A DNA stretch of 64,000 bases from Nocardia jinanensis (GTDB lineage: Bacteria; Actinomycetota; Actinomycetes; Mycobacteriales; Mycobacteriaceae). Made by a program: the position numbers and the translations under genes. This document shows, piece after piece, positions 30,543-38,703 of this stretch. Location: assembly GCF_014645735.1 (NCBI RefSeq), contig NZ_BMMH01000011.1:108922-172921 (forward strand), in the 5' to 3' direction. Under the pieces are notes generated by a model. That model saw nothing but the letters and a program-made list of their open reading frames with translations, was not told the DNA's origin and ran no database searches. Position 1 is the stretch's first letter; every line of letters begins with the position of its first letter.

Positions 30543-32654
30543 TCACTTCGGTGCGGTGAGGTCGTAGAGCGTGACCCCGTCCACCTCCTTCGCGATGAAG
30601 CCGTCGGTTACCCACTGGGATATCGCCGAGGTCGCGCCCTGTCGGCCGCCGGGTCCGGATCCACCGATGAAGTAGTGGATCTGTCCGGCAGCGACATACT
30701 GCTGGAACTGCTCCAGAGTGGGCGAGGGGTCACTGCCGTTGAATCCGCCGATCGGCATGATCGGAAGCTCGGTGGCCAGCTGATATCCGGCCGCTCCGTT
30801 GGAGGAGATGGTGGCCGCGGCCCAGGTGTAGTCACCGGCGTCGTCCTTCAACAACGCCACCAGGGCGTCGCTGGGGCTGGTCGCGTTCAGGAACCCGCCC
30901 CCGGGTCCGCCCCGGCGATTGCCGTCCTGGCCGCCGTCGGTTCCGGCTCCACCATCGGCCCGGGTTGTTCCGCCGTCCGTCGTTGCGGGCCCACCATCCG
31001 GCATCCCACCGTCAATACTCGGCATTCCGCCCGGACCGCCGGCCGTGCCCTGCGTCCCGCCGGGCCCGCCGTTCGTACCCGGCATTCCGCCCGGCCCGCC
31101 GTTGGCCCCGGCCATGAATCCGCCCGGTATTTCGCCACCCATACCGGGCGGGCGCATACCGCCGAACATCCCGGTGTTCGGTCCGGCAGTCGGGATCGCC
31201 CCGGCGTGCCCGGTGTTCAGGGTGTCCACCGTGTAGGCGATCGGCCCGGCCAGACCCACCGCTGCGGCGAGCAGAGCCGCGGCCGCGGCGGCGCGGCCGG
31301 GTAATGGAACCAGGAGGGCGAGGCCGGCGACGATACCGCCGACCAGAACCGTCCACCGCAGCCACGGTAGGAAATCCGCACTGCGCGAGAGCAGCATCCA
31401 TGCGGTCGCGGTGGTGAGCCCGACCGCGAGCGCGGCCGCCACCCGGACCCACCAGCGGGACCGGTTGCGCCAGCACAGCACCGCGCCGATACCCACCAGT
31501 GCGGCGCTCGCAGGAGCCAGCGCCACCGTGTAGTACTGGTGGAAGATTCCGGCCATGAAACTGAACACCAGGCCGGTGACCAGCAGCCAGCCACCCCACA
31601 GCAGTATCTGGGCCCGGGGGCCGTCGGTGCGTGGCGCACGACCGCGTAGCAGCAGCCCCGCGGCCAGCGCGACCAGCGCGGCGGGGATCAGCCAGGCGAT
31701 CTGCCCGCCCTGCATATGGTCGAACATCCGGGTGATACCGGTCTGCCCCCACATACCGTTGCCGCCGGGCGGCAGTTCACCGCCGGGGCCGACACTTCCG
31801 GTCTCGTTACCGTTCAACCGGCCGAGCCCGTTGTAGCCGAGGGTCAGTTCGATGATCGAATTGTTCTGCGAGCCACCGATATAGGGTCGCGAATCGGTCG
31901 GCCACAGCTCCACAGCCAGCAGCCACCAGCCGGCGGCCACCACCATGGCGGCCCCGGCCGCGAACAGCTGCGCGATCCGTCTACCCAGCTTCGGCGGTCC
32001 GGCGAACAGATACACCAGCGCGAGCACGGGCACCACCAGCATCACCTGCAACTGTTTGGCCAGGAAGCCGAACCCGATGAAGGTCCCGGTGAGTACCAGC
32101 CAGCGCCAGCGCCCGTCGTCGAGCGCCCGCATCATCGCCCACACCGCCGCGACCATCAACAGCACCAGCAGCGCGTCCGGGTTGTTGAACCGGAACATCA
32201 GCGCGAACACCGGGGTCACCGCCATCGCGAACCCGGCGATCAGCCCCGCCGACGGGCCGAACGGACGCCGGACGGTCACCCGGACCAGCGCCACCGCGGC
32301 CACGCCCAGCAGCACCTGGGGGACCAGAATGCTCCAGCTGTTCAAGCCGAACAGCCGCACCGACAATTCCATGAGCCACAACGACGCGGGCGCCTTGTCC
32401 ACGGTGATGGAGTTCGCGGCATCGGAGGAACCGAAGAAGAATGCCTTCCACGACACCGAACCCGCTTGGATGGCAGCGGAGTAGAAGGAATTGGCCCAGC
32501 CGTTGGCACCGAGGTTGTACAGGTAGGAGAGGCCGGTGGCCAGCAGCAGCACCGCCAGCGCGGGGTACTCCCAGCGATTCGCACGAGCGGGTTCGGGACC
32601 GGTCGCGGTAGCCGGCGGCACCACGGCCCCGGACGGAGTCGCGGTAACGGTCAT
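30543..32654 (-). CDS. GT39-type membrane glycosyltransferase
   Basis: A polytopic protein of 703 aa, a GT-C-fold transferase using lipid-linked sugars, with about 11 membrane helices. The first extracytoplasmic loop contains ANSFYSAAIQAGSVSWKAFF and ITVDKAPASLWLMELSVRLF, with the acidic residues of the ArnT/PMT family (FFFGSSDAAN, VDKAP). A glycine-rich, Gly-Pro-Met/Asp-Gly linker follows (roughly residues 490-590), then a folded C-terminal domain (QYVAAGQIHYFIGG). The start overlaps the stop of the GT2-GtrA gene as ATGA. This pair is common in actinomycetes and probably decorates cell-envelope glycans. Confidence 0.9.
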   Translation of the reverse strand: MTVTATPSGAVVPPATATGPEPARANRWEYPALAVLLLATGLSYLYNLGANGWANSFYSAAIQAGSVSWKAFFFGSSDAANSITVDKAPASLWLMELSVRLFGLNSWSILVPQVLLGVAAVALVRVTVRRPFGPSAGLIAGFAMAVTPVFALMFRFNNPDALLVLLMVAAVWAMMRALDDGRWRWLVLTGTFIGFGFLAKQLQVMLVVPVLALVYLFAGPPKLGRRIAQLFAAGAAMVVAAGWWLLAVELWPTDSRPYIGGSQNNSIIELTLGYNGLGRLNGNETGSVGPGGELPPGGNGMWGQTGITRMFDHMQGGQIAWLIPAALVALAAGLLLRGRAPRTDGPRAQILLWGGWLLVTGLVFSFMAGIFHQYYTVALAPASAALVGIGAVLCWRNRSRWWVRVAAALAVGLTTATAWMLLSRSADFLPWLRWTVLVGGIVAGLALLVPLPGRAAAAAALLAAAVGLAGPIAYTVDTLNTGHAGAIPTAGPNTGMFGGMRPPGMGGEIPGGFMAGANGGPGGMPGTNGGPGGTQGTAGGPGGMPSIDGGMPDGGPATTDGGTTRADGGAGTDGGQDGNRRGGPGGGFLNATSPSDALVALLKDDAGDYTWAAATISSNGAAGYQLATELPIMPIGGFNGSDPSPTLEQFQQYVAAGQIHYFIGGSGPGGRQGATSAISQWVTDGFIAKEVDGVTLYDLTAPK

Positions 32655-33904
32655 CGGGTGGCCTGCTCGGTGACCCGGGCGGTGCGTCCGCTGTCACGGA
32701 ACACCCAGCGCAAGCCCACGAACCGCATGAGGGTGGCGATCAGATTCGCGACGACCAGCACGAACAACTCCAAGTGCACCGGGGCGCCGGGCGCCCAGTG
32801 GTGCAGGGAGAACAGCGAACCGCTGGTCACCAGCAGTCCGAATCCGAAGATCAGCAGCCCCTGGAACTGATGCGACACCATCCCGCTGTGCCCGCGCACC
32901 CCGAAGGTGAAGGCGCGGTTGGCGGCGGTATTGCCGACCGCGGTGATCAACAGCGCCGCGAAATTCGCGACCTGTGCCCCGGCCATCGGCTGCAACAGCA
33001 GATAGAGCAGCACATAGGCCAGGGTGGAACCGACGCCGACCAGCGCGAACCGCACCAGCTGACCGATCATGCCGAGCGGCACTCCGGGCACCAGCGGCTC
33101 CCGGCCCACGGCCGCGCGCAATTCGGTCAGCGGCAGCGACCCGGTGGCCAGCGCCCGGCCCATCCGCCAGATCCCGCGCAGATCCTTGTACGCGGTATCG
33201 ATGATGTCGACGCGGCTGTCGGGATCGTCGATCCAGTCCACCGGTACCTCGTGAATCCGCAGACCCGCCCGTTCGGCGATCACCAGCAGTTCGGTGTCGA
33301 AGAACCATTCCCCGTCCTCGACCAGCGGCAACAATTCACGCGCGACCTCGGTGCGCATTGCCTTGAAACCGCATTGCGCGTCGGAGAAATGCGCCCGCAG
33401 CGATGCTTTGAGCAGCAGGTTGTAGCAGCGGGAGATGAATTCGCGCTTCGGCCCGCGCACCACCCGCGACCCGGCCCCCAGCCGGGTGCCGATGGCCAGA
33501 TCCGAATGACCCGAGACCAGCGGCGCGACCAGCGGGAGCAGTGCGTTCAGATCGGTGGACAGGTCGACATCCATATAGGCGACCACCTGCGCGTCCGACT
33601 CCTGCCACACTGTCCGCAACGCCCGCCCACGACCCTTCGCGTCCAGGTGCACCACCCGGACACCGTCCAGCTCACCGGCGAGCAGTTCGGCCACCGCGAG
33701 TGTGGCGTCGATGCTGGCGTTATCGGCGATGGTGATCCGAGCCGGGAACGGGAACCCGCTGTCGAGATAGTCGCGGAGCCGGCGCACACAGACGCCGAGA
33801 TCGGTTTCTTCGTTGTACACGGGAACGACCACATCCAGCACCGGCGGCGCCGCGGTCTCGTCCCTGAGGTCCGCCGCTGCGGCGAGGGTCACGGTCTCGG
33901 TCAT
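32651..33904 (-). CDS. Bifunctional GT2 polyprenyl-phosphate glycosyltransferase with GtrA domain
   Basis: A 417-aa fusion from the ATG at 33904. The N-terminal ~260 residues are a GT2 domain of the DPM1/polyprenyl-phosphate glucosyltransferase type: LDVVVPVYNEETDLGVCVRR, AYMDVDLSTDLNALLPLVAP (the DxD), and DAQCGFKAMRTEVARELLPL. The C-terminal ~130 residues are a four-helix GtrA flippase domain (LVRFALVGVGSTLAYVLLYL, NTAANRAFTFGVRGHSG). The fusion would make the lipid-linked sugar and flip it across the membrane. The downstream GT39 gene overlaps by four bases and probably uses the product. Confidence 0.93.
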   Translation of the reverse strand: MTETVTLAAAADLRDETAAPPVLDVVVPVYNEETDLGVCVRRLRDYLDSGFPFPARITIADNASIDATLAVAELLAGELDGVRVVHLDAKGRGRALRTVWQESDAQVVAYMDVDLSTDLNALLPLVAPLVSGHSDLAIGTRLGAGSRVVRGPKREFISRCYNLLLKASLRAHFSDAQCGFKAMRTEVARELLPLVEDGEWFFDTELLVIAERAGLRIHEVPVDWIDDPDSRVDIIDTAYKDLRGIWRMGRALATGSLPLTELRAAVGREPLVPGVPLGMIGQLVRFALVGVGSTLAYVLLYLLLQPMAGAQVANFAALLITAVGNTAANRAFTFGVRGHSGMVSHQFQGLLIFGFGLLVTSGSLFSLHHWAPGAPVHLELFVLVVANLIATLMRFVGLRWVFRDSGRTARVTEQATR

Positions 33905-33961
33905 ATGGACCAGAGTCGGTGCGCGGGCTGGGGCCCGGCTCCAGCGAACCTGGGAGGTAGC

Positions 33962-34120
33962 TGTGTTTATTTGCGCCGCCTTCGGCGGCGCGGGGCGGGG
34001 CCCTGTCAACCCCGGTTCTTCACTCCTTCGCTCAGTCGCTGCGCTCCTTCGCTACGTCGCTCCAGAACCGGGGCGGGCCCCGCCCCTGGAGGTAGACCAT
34101 CCGGAGTGGACAGAAGGTAT
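33962..34120 (-). repeat. Dispersed repeat element, copy 1
   Basis: A long copy of the repeat family. A GC hairpin (GCGCCGCC/GGCGGCGC, 33973-33991) flanks an AAATAAACACAG motif, followed by arms CCCCGGTTCT (34010-34019) and AGAACCGGGG (34064-34073). Between the arms is a 43-bp core built on two CTCCTTCGCT words, identical in all four long copies. The outer part ends near ATCCGGAGTGGACAG. Its AAATAAACACAG end points at the GT2-GtrA gene about 60 bases away. Confidence 0.85.
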
Positions 34121-34166
34121 GTGTGGGGGTGGGCCTCGAGTGCATGGGGTGGGTTCACGGCACTGT

Positions 34167-34208
34167 CGGTGCCCGGTGCCCGGTGCCCGGTGCCCGGTGC
34201 CCGGTGCT
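34167..34208. repeat. Heptanucleotide tandem repeat
   Basis: Five perfect CGGTGCC units and one with a final T. It is non-coding and lies between repeat copy 1 and the DHFR-like gene. Short repeats of this kind can vary in copy number between strains. Confidence 0.9.
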
Positions 34209-34503
34209 CGGACCAGTGCCCGAAGGACGTCTCCAAGATCGTCGGCGGCGTACTCCTGGAGTTCTCTACAACTAACCGGCAGGGCACGGATTCATCTGCG
34301 CACGACGAACCCCATCGAATCTACTTTCGCGACAATGCGTTCGAGGAGCAGGGGCAACCGAGGGACCGGGCTCGCGCGTGGCTGGTCTCGCGATGGCGCT
34401 CGAGCTGATCGAAGCCGCCTGACGCTCGCCGCTTCTACACGGATTCGACGATATTTCGTGTGGCGTCGCGATGAGTTCTGCCCTCCGGTGCAGTCTGATC
34501 TCC

Positions 34504-35070
34504 ATGGGCAAACTCATCTATGGCTTCAACGTGTCGGTGGACGGGTACATCGCTGACGCGCAAGGCAGCATCGACTGGTCCGATCCGAGCGAAGAGCTCC
34601 TCCAGTACTGGAACGACTTCGAGCGGGAGACCGCCCTGTCGTTCTACGGGCGGCGGCTCTACGAACTGATGTCCGCGTACTGGCCGACCGCTGACAAGGC
34701 TCCGGACGCCACCCCTCTGATCGTCGACTTCGCCCGCATCTGGCGCGATATGCCCAAGGTCGTGTTCTCACGCACCCTGGAGTCGGTCGACTGGAACTCC
34801 CGCCTGGAACGCGGCGACCCGGTCGAGGTGGTGACGAAACTGAAAGCCGAAACCGACGGCAGGCTGGAGGTGGCCGGCGCGACGCTGGCCGCACCGATCG
34901 TGCAGGCCGGACTGGTGGACGAGTACCGGATAGTGGTCACGCCCACCGCCGTGGGTGGCGGCACCCCGTTCTTCCCGACACTGCCGTCATGGATATCGCT
35001 GCGACTGTTGGAGAACCGCACCTTCCCGGGCGGCGCGGTCCTGCTGCGCTACGAGGCGAAACACGACTGA
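34504..35070 (+). CDS. Dihydrofolate-reductase-family protein (RibD C-terminal type)
   Basis: 188 aa from the ATG at 34504. The fold signature is MGKLIYGFNVSVDGYIADAQ at the start, FYGRRLYELMSAYWPT, then VVFSRTLESVDWN and the nucleotide-binding EVAGATLAAPIVQAGLVDEY. These DHFR-like proteins (YyaP/YwjB group) bind NADPH but are not the essential folate enzyme; their substrates are unknown. The ribosome site is weak. It is convergent with thiD across a double hairpin. Confidence 0.9.
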   Translation: MGKLIYGFNVSVDGYIADAQGSIDWSDPSEELLQYWNDFERETALSFYGRRLYELMSAYWPTADKAPDATPLIVDFARIWRDMPKVVFSRTLESVDWNSRLERGDPVEVVTKLKAETDGRLEVAGATLAAPIVQAGLVDEYRIVVTPTAVGGGTPFFPTLPSWISLRLLENRTFPGGAVLLRYEAKHD

Positions 35071-35184
35071 CACAGCTCTCGGTTCGGCTGCTTCGGGCCG
35101 GGCGGACTCGACGACCGACGCCGACCAGCCGGAAAGGGGCGCCGACCGCACCGGCCCGGTGTTCTATTCGAACGTCGTTGTTCT

Positions 35185-35224
35185 CCCCTCCACACCATTG
35201 TGGAGGGGTGTTCCGGAACACCCC
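35185..35224. terminator. Double hairpin between DHFR-like gene and thiD
   Basis: Stem 1: CCCCTCCACA/TGTGGAGGGG with a CCAT loop (35185-35208). Stem 2: a perfect 20-bp palindrome GGGGTGTTCCGGAACACCCC (35205-35224) sharing GGGG with stem 1. The two folds exclude each other and could serve the two converging transcripts. Confidence 0.75.
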
Positions 35225-35267
35225 GAGTATGCACCCGGCCACCGACAGCTTCGGGGCGCGGCCACCG

Positions 35268-36107
35268 TCAGTTCAGCCGCCACAGCGGGGATACCGGGCC
35301 GTGGCCTTTGCCGAGGTCGTAGGCGGCCGCCAGGCTGCGCCGGGTCCATTCCTTGGCGAATTCGAACGCGTCGGGGACCGAATAGCCGTGGGCCAGTGCG
35401 CAGGCCAGGGCTGCCGCCAGGGTGTCGCCGCCGCCGTGGTCGTTACCGGTGTCGATACGTGGCGCGGAGAACTCCAGGAACCGATTGCCGTCGAACAGCA
35501 GGTCCGTGCTCTGCGCCGAGGTGCGCAGGTGCCCGCCTTTCACCACGACCCATTGCGGTCCGAGGGCGTGTAAGGCCTCGGCCGCGGTATGCGCGGATGC
35601 TGTATCGGTGACCTCCACTCCGGTCAGCAACCGGACCTCGTCCAGGTTCGGGGTGACGATGGTGGCCAGCGGGAACAGCGTGTATCGCACCGCGTCCAGC
35701 GCTTCGGCGTGCAGCAGTGGATCGCCGTGCATGGAGGCCGCGACCGGGTCGACCACCAGGGGTACCGCGCCGTTGTGGCCGATCCCGACCTCCCGGCAGA
35801 CCGCGGCGACGGCCTCGATGATGGCGCTGGAGGCGAGCATGCCGGTTTTGGCGGCGCCGATCCCGATATCACCGGCCACTGAACGGACCTGGTCCGCGAC
35901 CACCTGCGGTGGGATCTCGTGGAAGCCGCTTACGCCCACGGTGTTCTGCACGGTCACCGCGGCCACCGCCACCAGGGCGTGCACCCCGCACAGGGCCATG
36001 GTGCGAGTATCGGCCTGTATCCCGGCTCCGCCGCCCGAATCGGTACCGGCGATGGTGAGCACCCGGACCGGGGTCTGTCCCGAGGGTGTCAGCGGCAACA
36101 ATTTCAC
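35268..36107 (-). CDS. thiD: Hydroxymethylpyrimidine/HMP-phosphate kinase
   Basis: A 279-aa ribokinase-fold enzyme that phosphorylates HMP and HMP-P in thiamine synthesis. VLTIAGTDSGGGAGIQADTR is the substrate-binding start, followed by HALVAVAAVTVQNTVGV, KTGMLASSAIIEAV, VVDPVAASMHGDPLLH and TPNLDEVRLLTG. The catalytic end is DTGNDHGGGDTLAAALACAL, the actinobacterial version of the anion-hole motif. thiC is about 6 kb away, as in the M. tuberculosis Rv0422c-Rv0423c region, but separated here by inserted genes. Confidence 0.95.
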   Translation of the reverse strand: MKLLPLTPSGQTPVRVLTIAGTDSGGGAGIQADTRTMALCGVHALVAVAAVTVQNTVGVSGFHEIPPQVVADQVRSVAGDIGIGAAKTGMLASSAIIEAVAAVCREVGIGHNGAVPLVVDPVAASMHGDPLLHAEALDAVRYTLFPLATIVTPNLDEVRLLTGVEVTDTASAHTAAEALHALGPQWVVVKGGHLRTSAQSTDLLFDGNRFLEFSAPRIDTGNDHGGGDTLAAALACALAHGYSVPDAFEFAKEWTRRSLAAAYDLGKGHGPVSPLWRLN

Positions 36108-36283
36108 GCCGTCACCCTACGTGGGCGGGGTTCGGGCCGGGGTGGGTGTATCGGGTCGTCCCGCGCGGTGGGAGTCCGGAGGCGGCACAGGCGATCGGCT
36201 TCTCACGACGGTCCCGATGCTCGGTGTCGCTATCGCGCGACGTCACCTCCACCACCATGGCGGCCGGACGCGGGGCCGGAGCC

Positions 36284-36841
36284 TCAGCGGACGGCTTGGT
36301 CGATCAGCCGGCGGGCCGCGCGGTCGGTGCGTTCGATATCGCCGGTGACGAGCCGATCCTGCAGGATGCCGCGTAACCCGGAGACCAGCAGGGTCGCCAC
36401 CACATCTGGTTCGTCGACGGTCTCCAGGGTGCGCAGCCCCGCGGTGAGGGTGCCGACGAATGTCGCGATCGCGTCGTCCGCGTATCCGGCGTAGGGCCCG
36501 TGCGGCGCGCAGGCCGCGCCGAGGACCTGGAGCATCACCCGCACGCTCACGGCGCCGGTACCGGTGGTGTTCGAGCGCCAGAAGTCCCAGAGCCGGCCCC
36601 GTAGCGCGGCGGCGTCGTCGAGATCGGCGAATACGGCGGTGAGATCCGGACGGTGGGTGGCAAGGGCCTGGACCAGGAGTTCTTCTTTGGTGCCGAAGTA
36701 GTAGATGAGCATCCGCGAACTGGTGCCCAAGGCCGCGGCCAGGGGGCGGAGCGAGAGGTCGGCCAAGCCGCGTTCGGCGATATAGCGCACTACCGCGTCG
36801 AGGATCTCGGCGCGTTTGGCGTGGTCGAGTGGGCGGGCCAT
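36284..36841 (-). CDS. TetR-family regulator of the ketoacyl synthase gene
   Basis: 185 aa from the ATG at 36841; eleven extra residues of the longer frame are unsupported and would overlap the operator. The HTH is clear (AEILDAVVRYIAERGLADLS, LRPLAAALGTSSRMLIYYFG), followed by a small ligand-binding domain ending in VSGLRGILQDRLVTG. A perfect 7-bp-arm inverted repeat lies 9 bases upstream, in the 39-base gap to the divergent KasA/B-like gene. It therefore very likely represses both genes. Confidence 0.92.
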   Translation of the reverse strand: MARPLDHAKRAEILDAVVRYIAERGLADLSLRPLAAALGTSSRMLIYYFGTKEELLVQALATHRPDLTAVFADLDDAAALRGRLWDFWRSNTTGTGAVSVRVMLQVLGAACAPHGPYAGYADDAIATFVGTLTAGLRTLETVDEPDVVATLLVSGLRGILQDRLVTGDIERTDRAARRLIDQAVR

Positions 36842-36849
36842 GGGTTGAC

Positions 36850-36865
36850 TGTAGCGAACGCTACA
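36850..36865. promoter_or_regulatory. TetR operator in front of the ketoacyl synthase gene
   Basis: TGTAGCG-AA-CGCTACA, perfect 7-bp arms, in the 39-bp gap between the divergent tetR and KasA/B-like genes. The size and position are typical of a TetR dimer site. Confidence 0.75.
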
Positions 36866-36880
36866 GGTATCCATTACTCC

Positions 36881-38122
36881 GTGACTGTACCGATCGCTTC
36901 AGAAACTCCGGCGGCCCAGGTGGTCGTCACCGCGTACGCGGGTGCCACCTCGATCGCCGACGATATGGACGAGACCTGGTCCGGGCTACTGGACGGCCGG
37001 ACCGGTATCACCACCCTCGACGACGACTTCGTCGCCGAATACGACCTGCCCGTGCGTATCGGCGGAAAACTGACGGCGCATCCAGGGGCCGAACTGACCC
37101 GGGTCGAACAGCGCAGGCACTCGTATGTGGAGCAACTCGCGCTGGTCCTGGGCCGGCGGGTCTGGCAGGCGGCGGGTGCACCCGAGGTGGAGGGCGAACG
37201 GCTGGCCGTGGCCATCGGCACCGGACTCGGCGGCGGGGACGCCCTCATCGACGCGGTCGACGCGTTGCGCGCCGGGGGATACCGCAAGGTCTCACCCATG
37301 TCGGTGCCGATGGTGATGCCGAACGGTCCGGCGGCGGCCGTAAGCCTCGAAATCGGTGCGAAGGCCGGTGTTTTCGCACCCGTATCGGCCTGCTCCTCCG
37401 GTACCGAGGCGATCGCGCACGCTTGGCGGCTGATCGCCACCGGCGAGGCGGATGTGGTGGTAGCGGGTGGAGTGGAGGGACATATTCACGCTGTTCCCAT
37501 CGCCGGTTTCGCGATGATGCGGGCGATGAGCACCCGCAACGACGAGCCCGCCGCGGCCTCCCGGCCGTTCGACCGGGACCGTGACGGTTTCGTCTTCGGG
37601 GAAGCGGGTGCGCTGGTGGTTCTCGAATCGGAACGGCACGCCCGCGCCCGCGGCGCCCGGATCCACGCCCGCGTACTCGGCGCCGGAATCACCTCCGACG
37701 CCTACCACATCGTCGCCTCCGATCCGGCGGGTGAGGGTGCGGCCCGGGCCATGCGCAAGGCGATCGCCGTCGCGGGTCTGACGCCCTCCGATATCCAGCA
37801 CGTGAACGCCCACGCCACCTCGACATCCATCGGCGACGCCTCGGAGGCGGCCGCGATCGAGGCCGTGACTCCCGCCGCCTCGGTCTACGCGCCCAAATCG
37901 GCGCTCGGTCATTCCATCGGCGCGGTCGGCGCCCTGGAAACGATTCTGACCGTCCTCACACTGCGGGAACAGGTCGTACCGCCGACCCTCAATCTGGAGA
38001 ACCCCGACGCGGATCTGGATATCGTGTGCGGCCGGGCCCGTCCGCAACGGATCGATCACGCCCTGACGAATTCGTTCGGGTTCGGCGGCCATAATGTGAC
38101 GCTCGCGTTGGGCCGGGTGTGA
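36881..38122 (+). CDS. KasA/KasB-like beta-ketoacyl-ACP synthase
   Basis: 413 aa from the GTG at 36881. Longer upstream reading is antisense to the TetR gene. The full KAS I/II set is present and numbered as in KasA: Cys171 (FAPVSACSSGTEA), His311 (HVNAHATSTSIGD), Lys339 and His344 (KSALGHSIGAVGA). It would condense acyl-ACP with malonyl-ACP in FAS-II type elongation, including meromycolate synthesis in mycolate producers. It stands apart from any fabD-acpM-kasA operon and is controlled by a dedicated TetR, so it looks like an inducible extra synthase. Confidence 0.92.
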   Translation: MTVPIASETPAAQVVVTAYAGATSIADDMDETWSGLLDGRTGITTLDDDFVAEYDLPVRIGGKLTAHPGAELTRVEQRRHSYVEQLALVLGRRVWQAAGAPEVEGERLAVAIGTGLGGGDALIDAVDALRAGGYRKVSPMSVPMVMPNGPAAAVSLEIGAKAGVFAPVSACSSGTEAIAHAWRLIATGEADVVVAGGVEGHIHAVPIAGFAMMRAMSTRNDEPAAASRPFDRDRDGFVFGEAGALVVLESERHARARGARIHARVLGAGITSDAYHIVASDPAGEGAARAMRKAIAVAGLTPSDIQHVNAHATSTSIGDASEAAAIEAVTPAASVYAPKSALGHSIGAVGALETILTVLTLREQVVPPTLNLENPDADLDIVCGRARPQRIDHALTNSFGFGGHNVTLALGRV

Positions 38123-38193
38123 TCTGCCCCGGTGGGTGTGCGCGAGTCGAGCCGGAACGGCGCGGCACCGAATTCCGCGACCCGGGCTGAGCC

Positions 38194-38217
38194 GGTGTCC
38201 GTGCGCAGCCGGACACC
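38194..38217 (+). terminator. Hairpin between convergent synthase and SnoaL genes
   Basis: GGTGTCCG pairs with CGGACACC around an 8-base loop, 72 bases after the synthase stop and 17 bases before the end of the convergent SnoaL-like gene. Confidence 0.55.
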
Positions 38218-38233
38218 GCTCACCGCCCGGTTC

Positions 38234-38587
38234 TCAGCCCGGCACCTTGTCCAGGAAGCCCAGTACGGTAGCGATCCGGCCCTGATCGTCGGTGACCAGG
38301 ACATCGAAGCCGATGATCACGGGCTCGGAGCCCTCGGGTCCCAGACCCCACTGGAACCGGATCTGGCGGTGGTGGGTATCCGGCTCGCCGACCGGGGTGA
38401 AGACGAACCCGGGGAACTGCTCGTGCACCGCGCCGATGGTCGCACCGATCGCATCGTGGCCGACAGCCTCGGCGAGCGGATCGGTGTAGGACGCCTCCGG
38501 CGCCCAGTGCCGGGTCAGCAGTTCGGTCCGGGCAGCCGCGTCGGTGGTGTTCCAGGTCCGCAGGTAGGCGGTGACGGTGTCTTTCAT
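38234..38587 (-). CDS. SnoaL/NTF2-like protein
   Basis: A 117-aa single-domain protein (VTAYLRTWNTTDAAARTELL, HWAPEASYTDPLAEAVG, a beta-rich second half with IRFQWGLGPEGSEPVIIGFD). The fold is that of SnoaL-like and ketosteroid-isomerase-like proteins. No specific catalytic set is evident. It is divergent from an XRE/MmyB regulator with a palindrome in between, so that regulator probably controls it. Such regulator/SnoaL pairs are frequent in actinomycetes. Confidence 0.87.
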   Translation of the reverse strand: MKDTVTAYLRTWNTTDAAARTELLTRHWAPEASYTDPLAEAVGHDAIGATIGAVHEQFPGFVFTPVGEPDTHHRQIRFQWGLGPEGSEPVIIGFDVLVTDDQGRIATVLGFLDKVPG

Positions 38588-38653
38588 CGAAGTTCCTTCC
38601 GAGGTTGTGTGAACCAGGTGCCATCAGCATCGCCGTGACCGGCCGCGCAGACG

Positions 38654-38670
38654 ATTACCTCGGAGGTAAT
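38654..38670. promoter_or_regulatory. Operator between SnoaL-like and XRE/MmyB genes
   Basis: ATTACCTC-G-GAGGTAAT has perfect 8-bp arms. A further GGTTACC half-site follows 8 bases later. It lies in the 116-base gap between the divergent genes. Confidence 0.65.
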
Positions 38671-38703
38671 GGGATCGGTTACCAGCGCGGCTACGATTTC
38701 GGT

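Noticed and set aside
30196..30615. Minus-strand frame of about 140 codons between the GT39 and WS/DGAT genes
   Set aside because: Its start would lie inside the GT39 gene; partial protein-like stretches but no ribosome site or family.
36653..36880. N-terminal extension of the KasA/B-like frame
   Set aside because: Antisense to the TetR gene and would include the operator; KasA alignment starts at the GTG at 36881.
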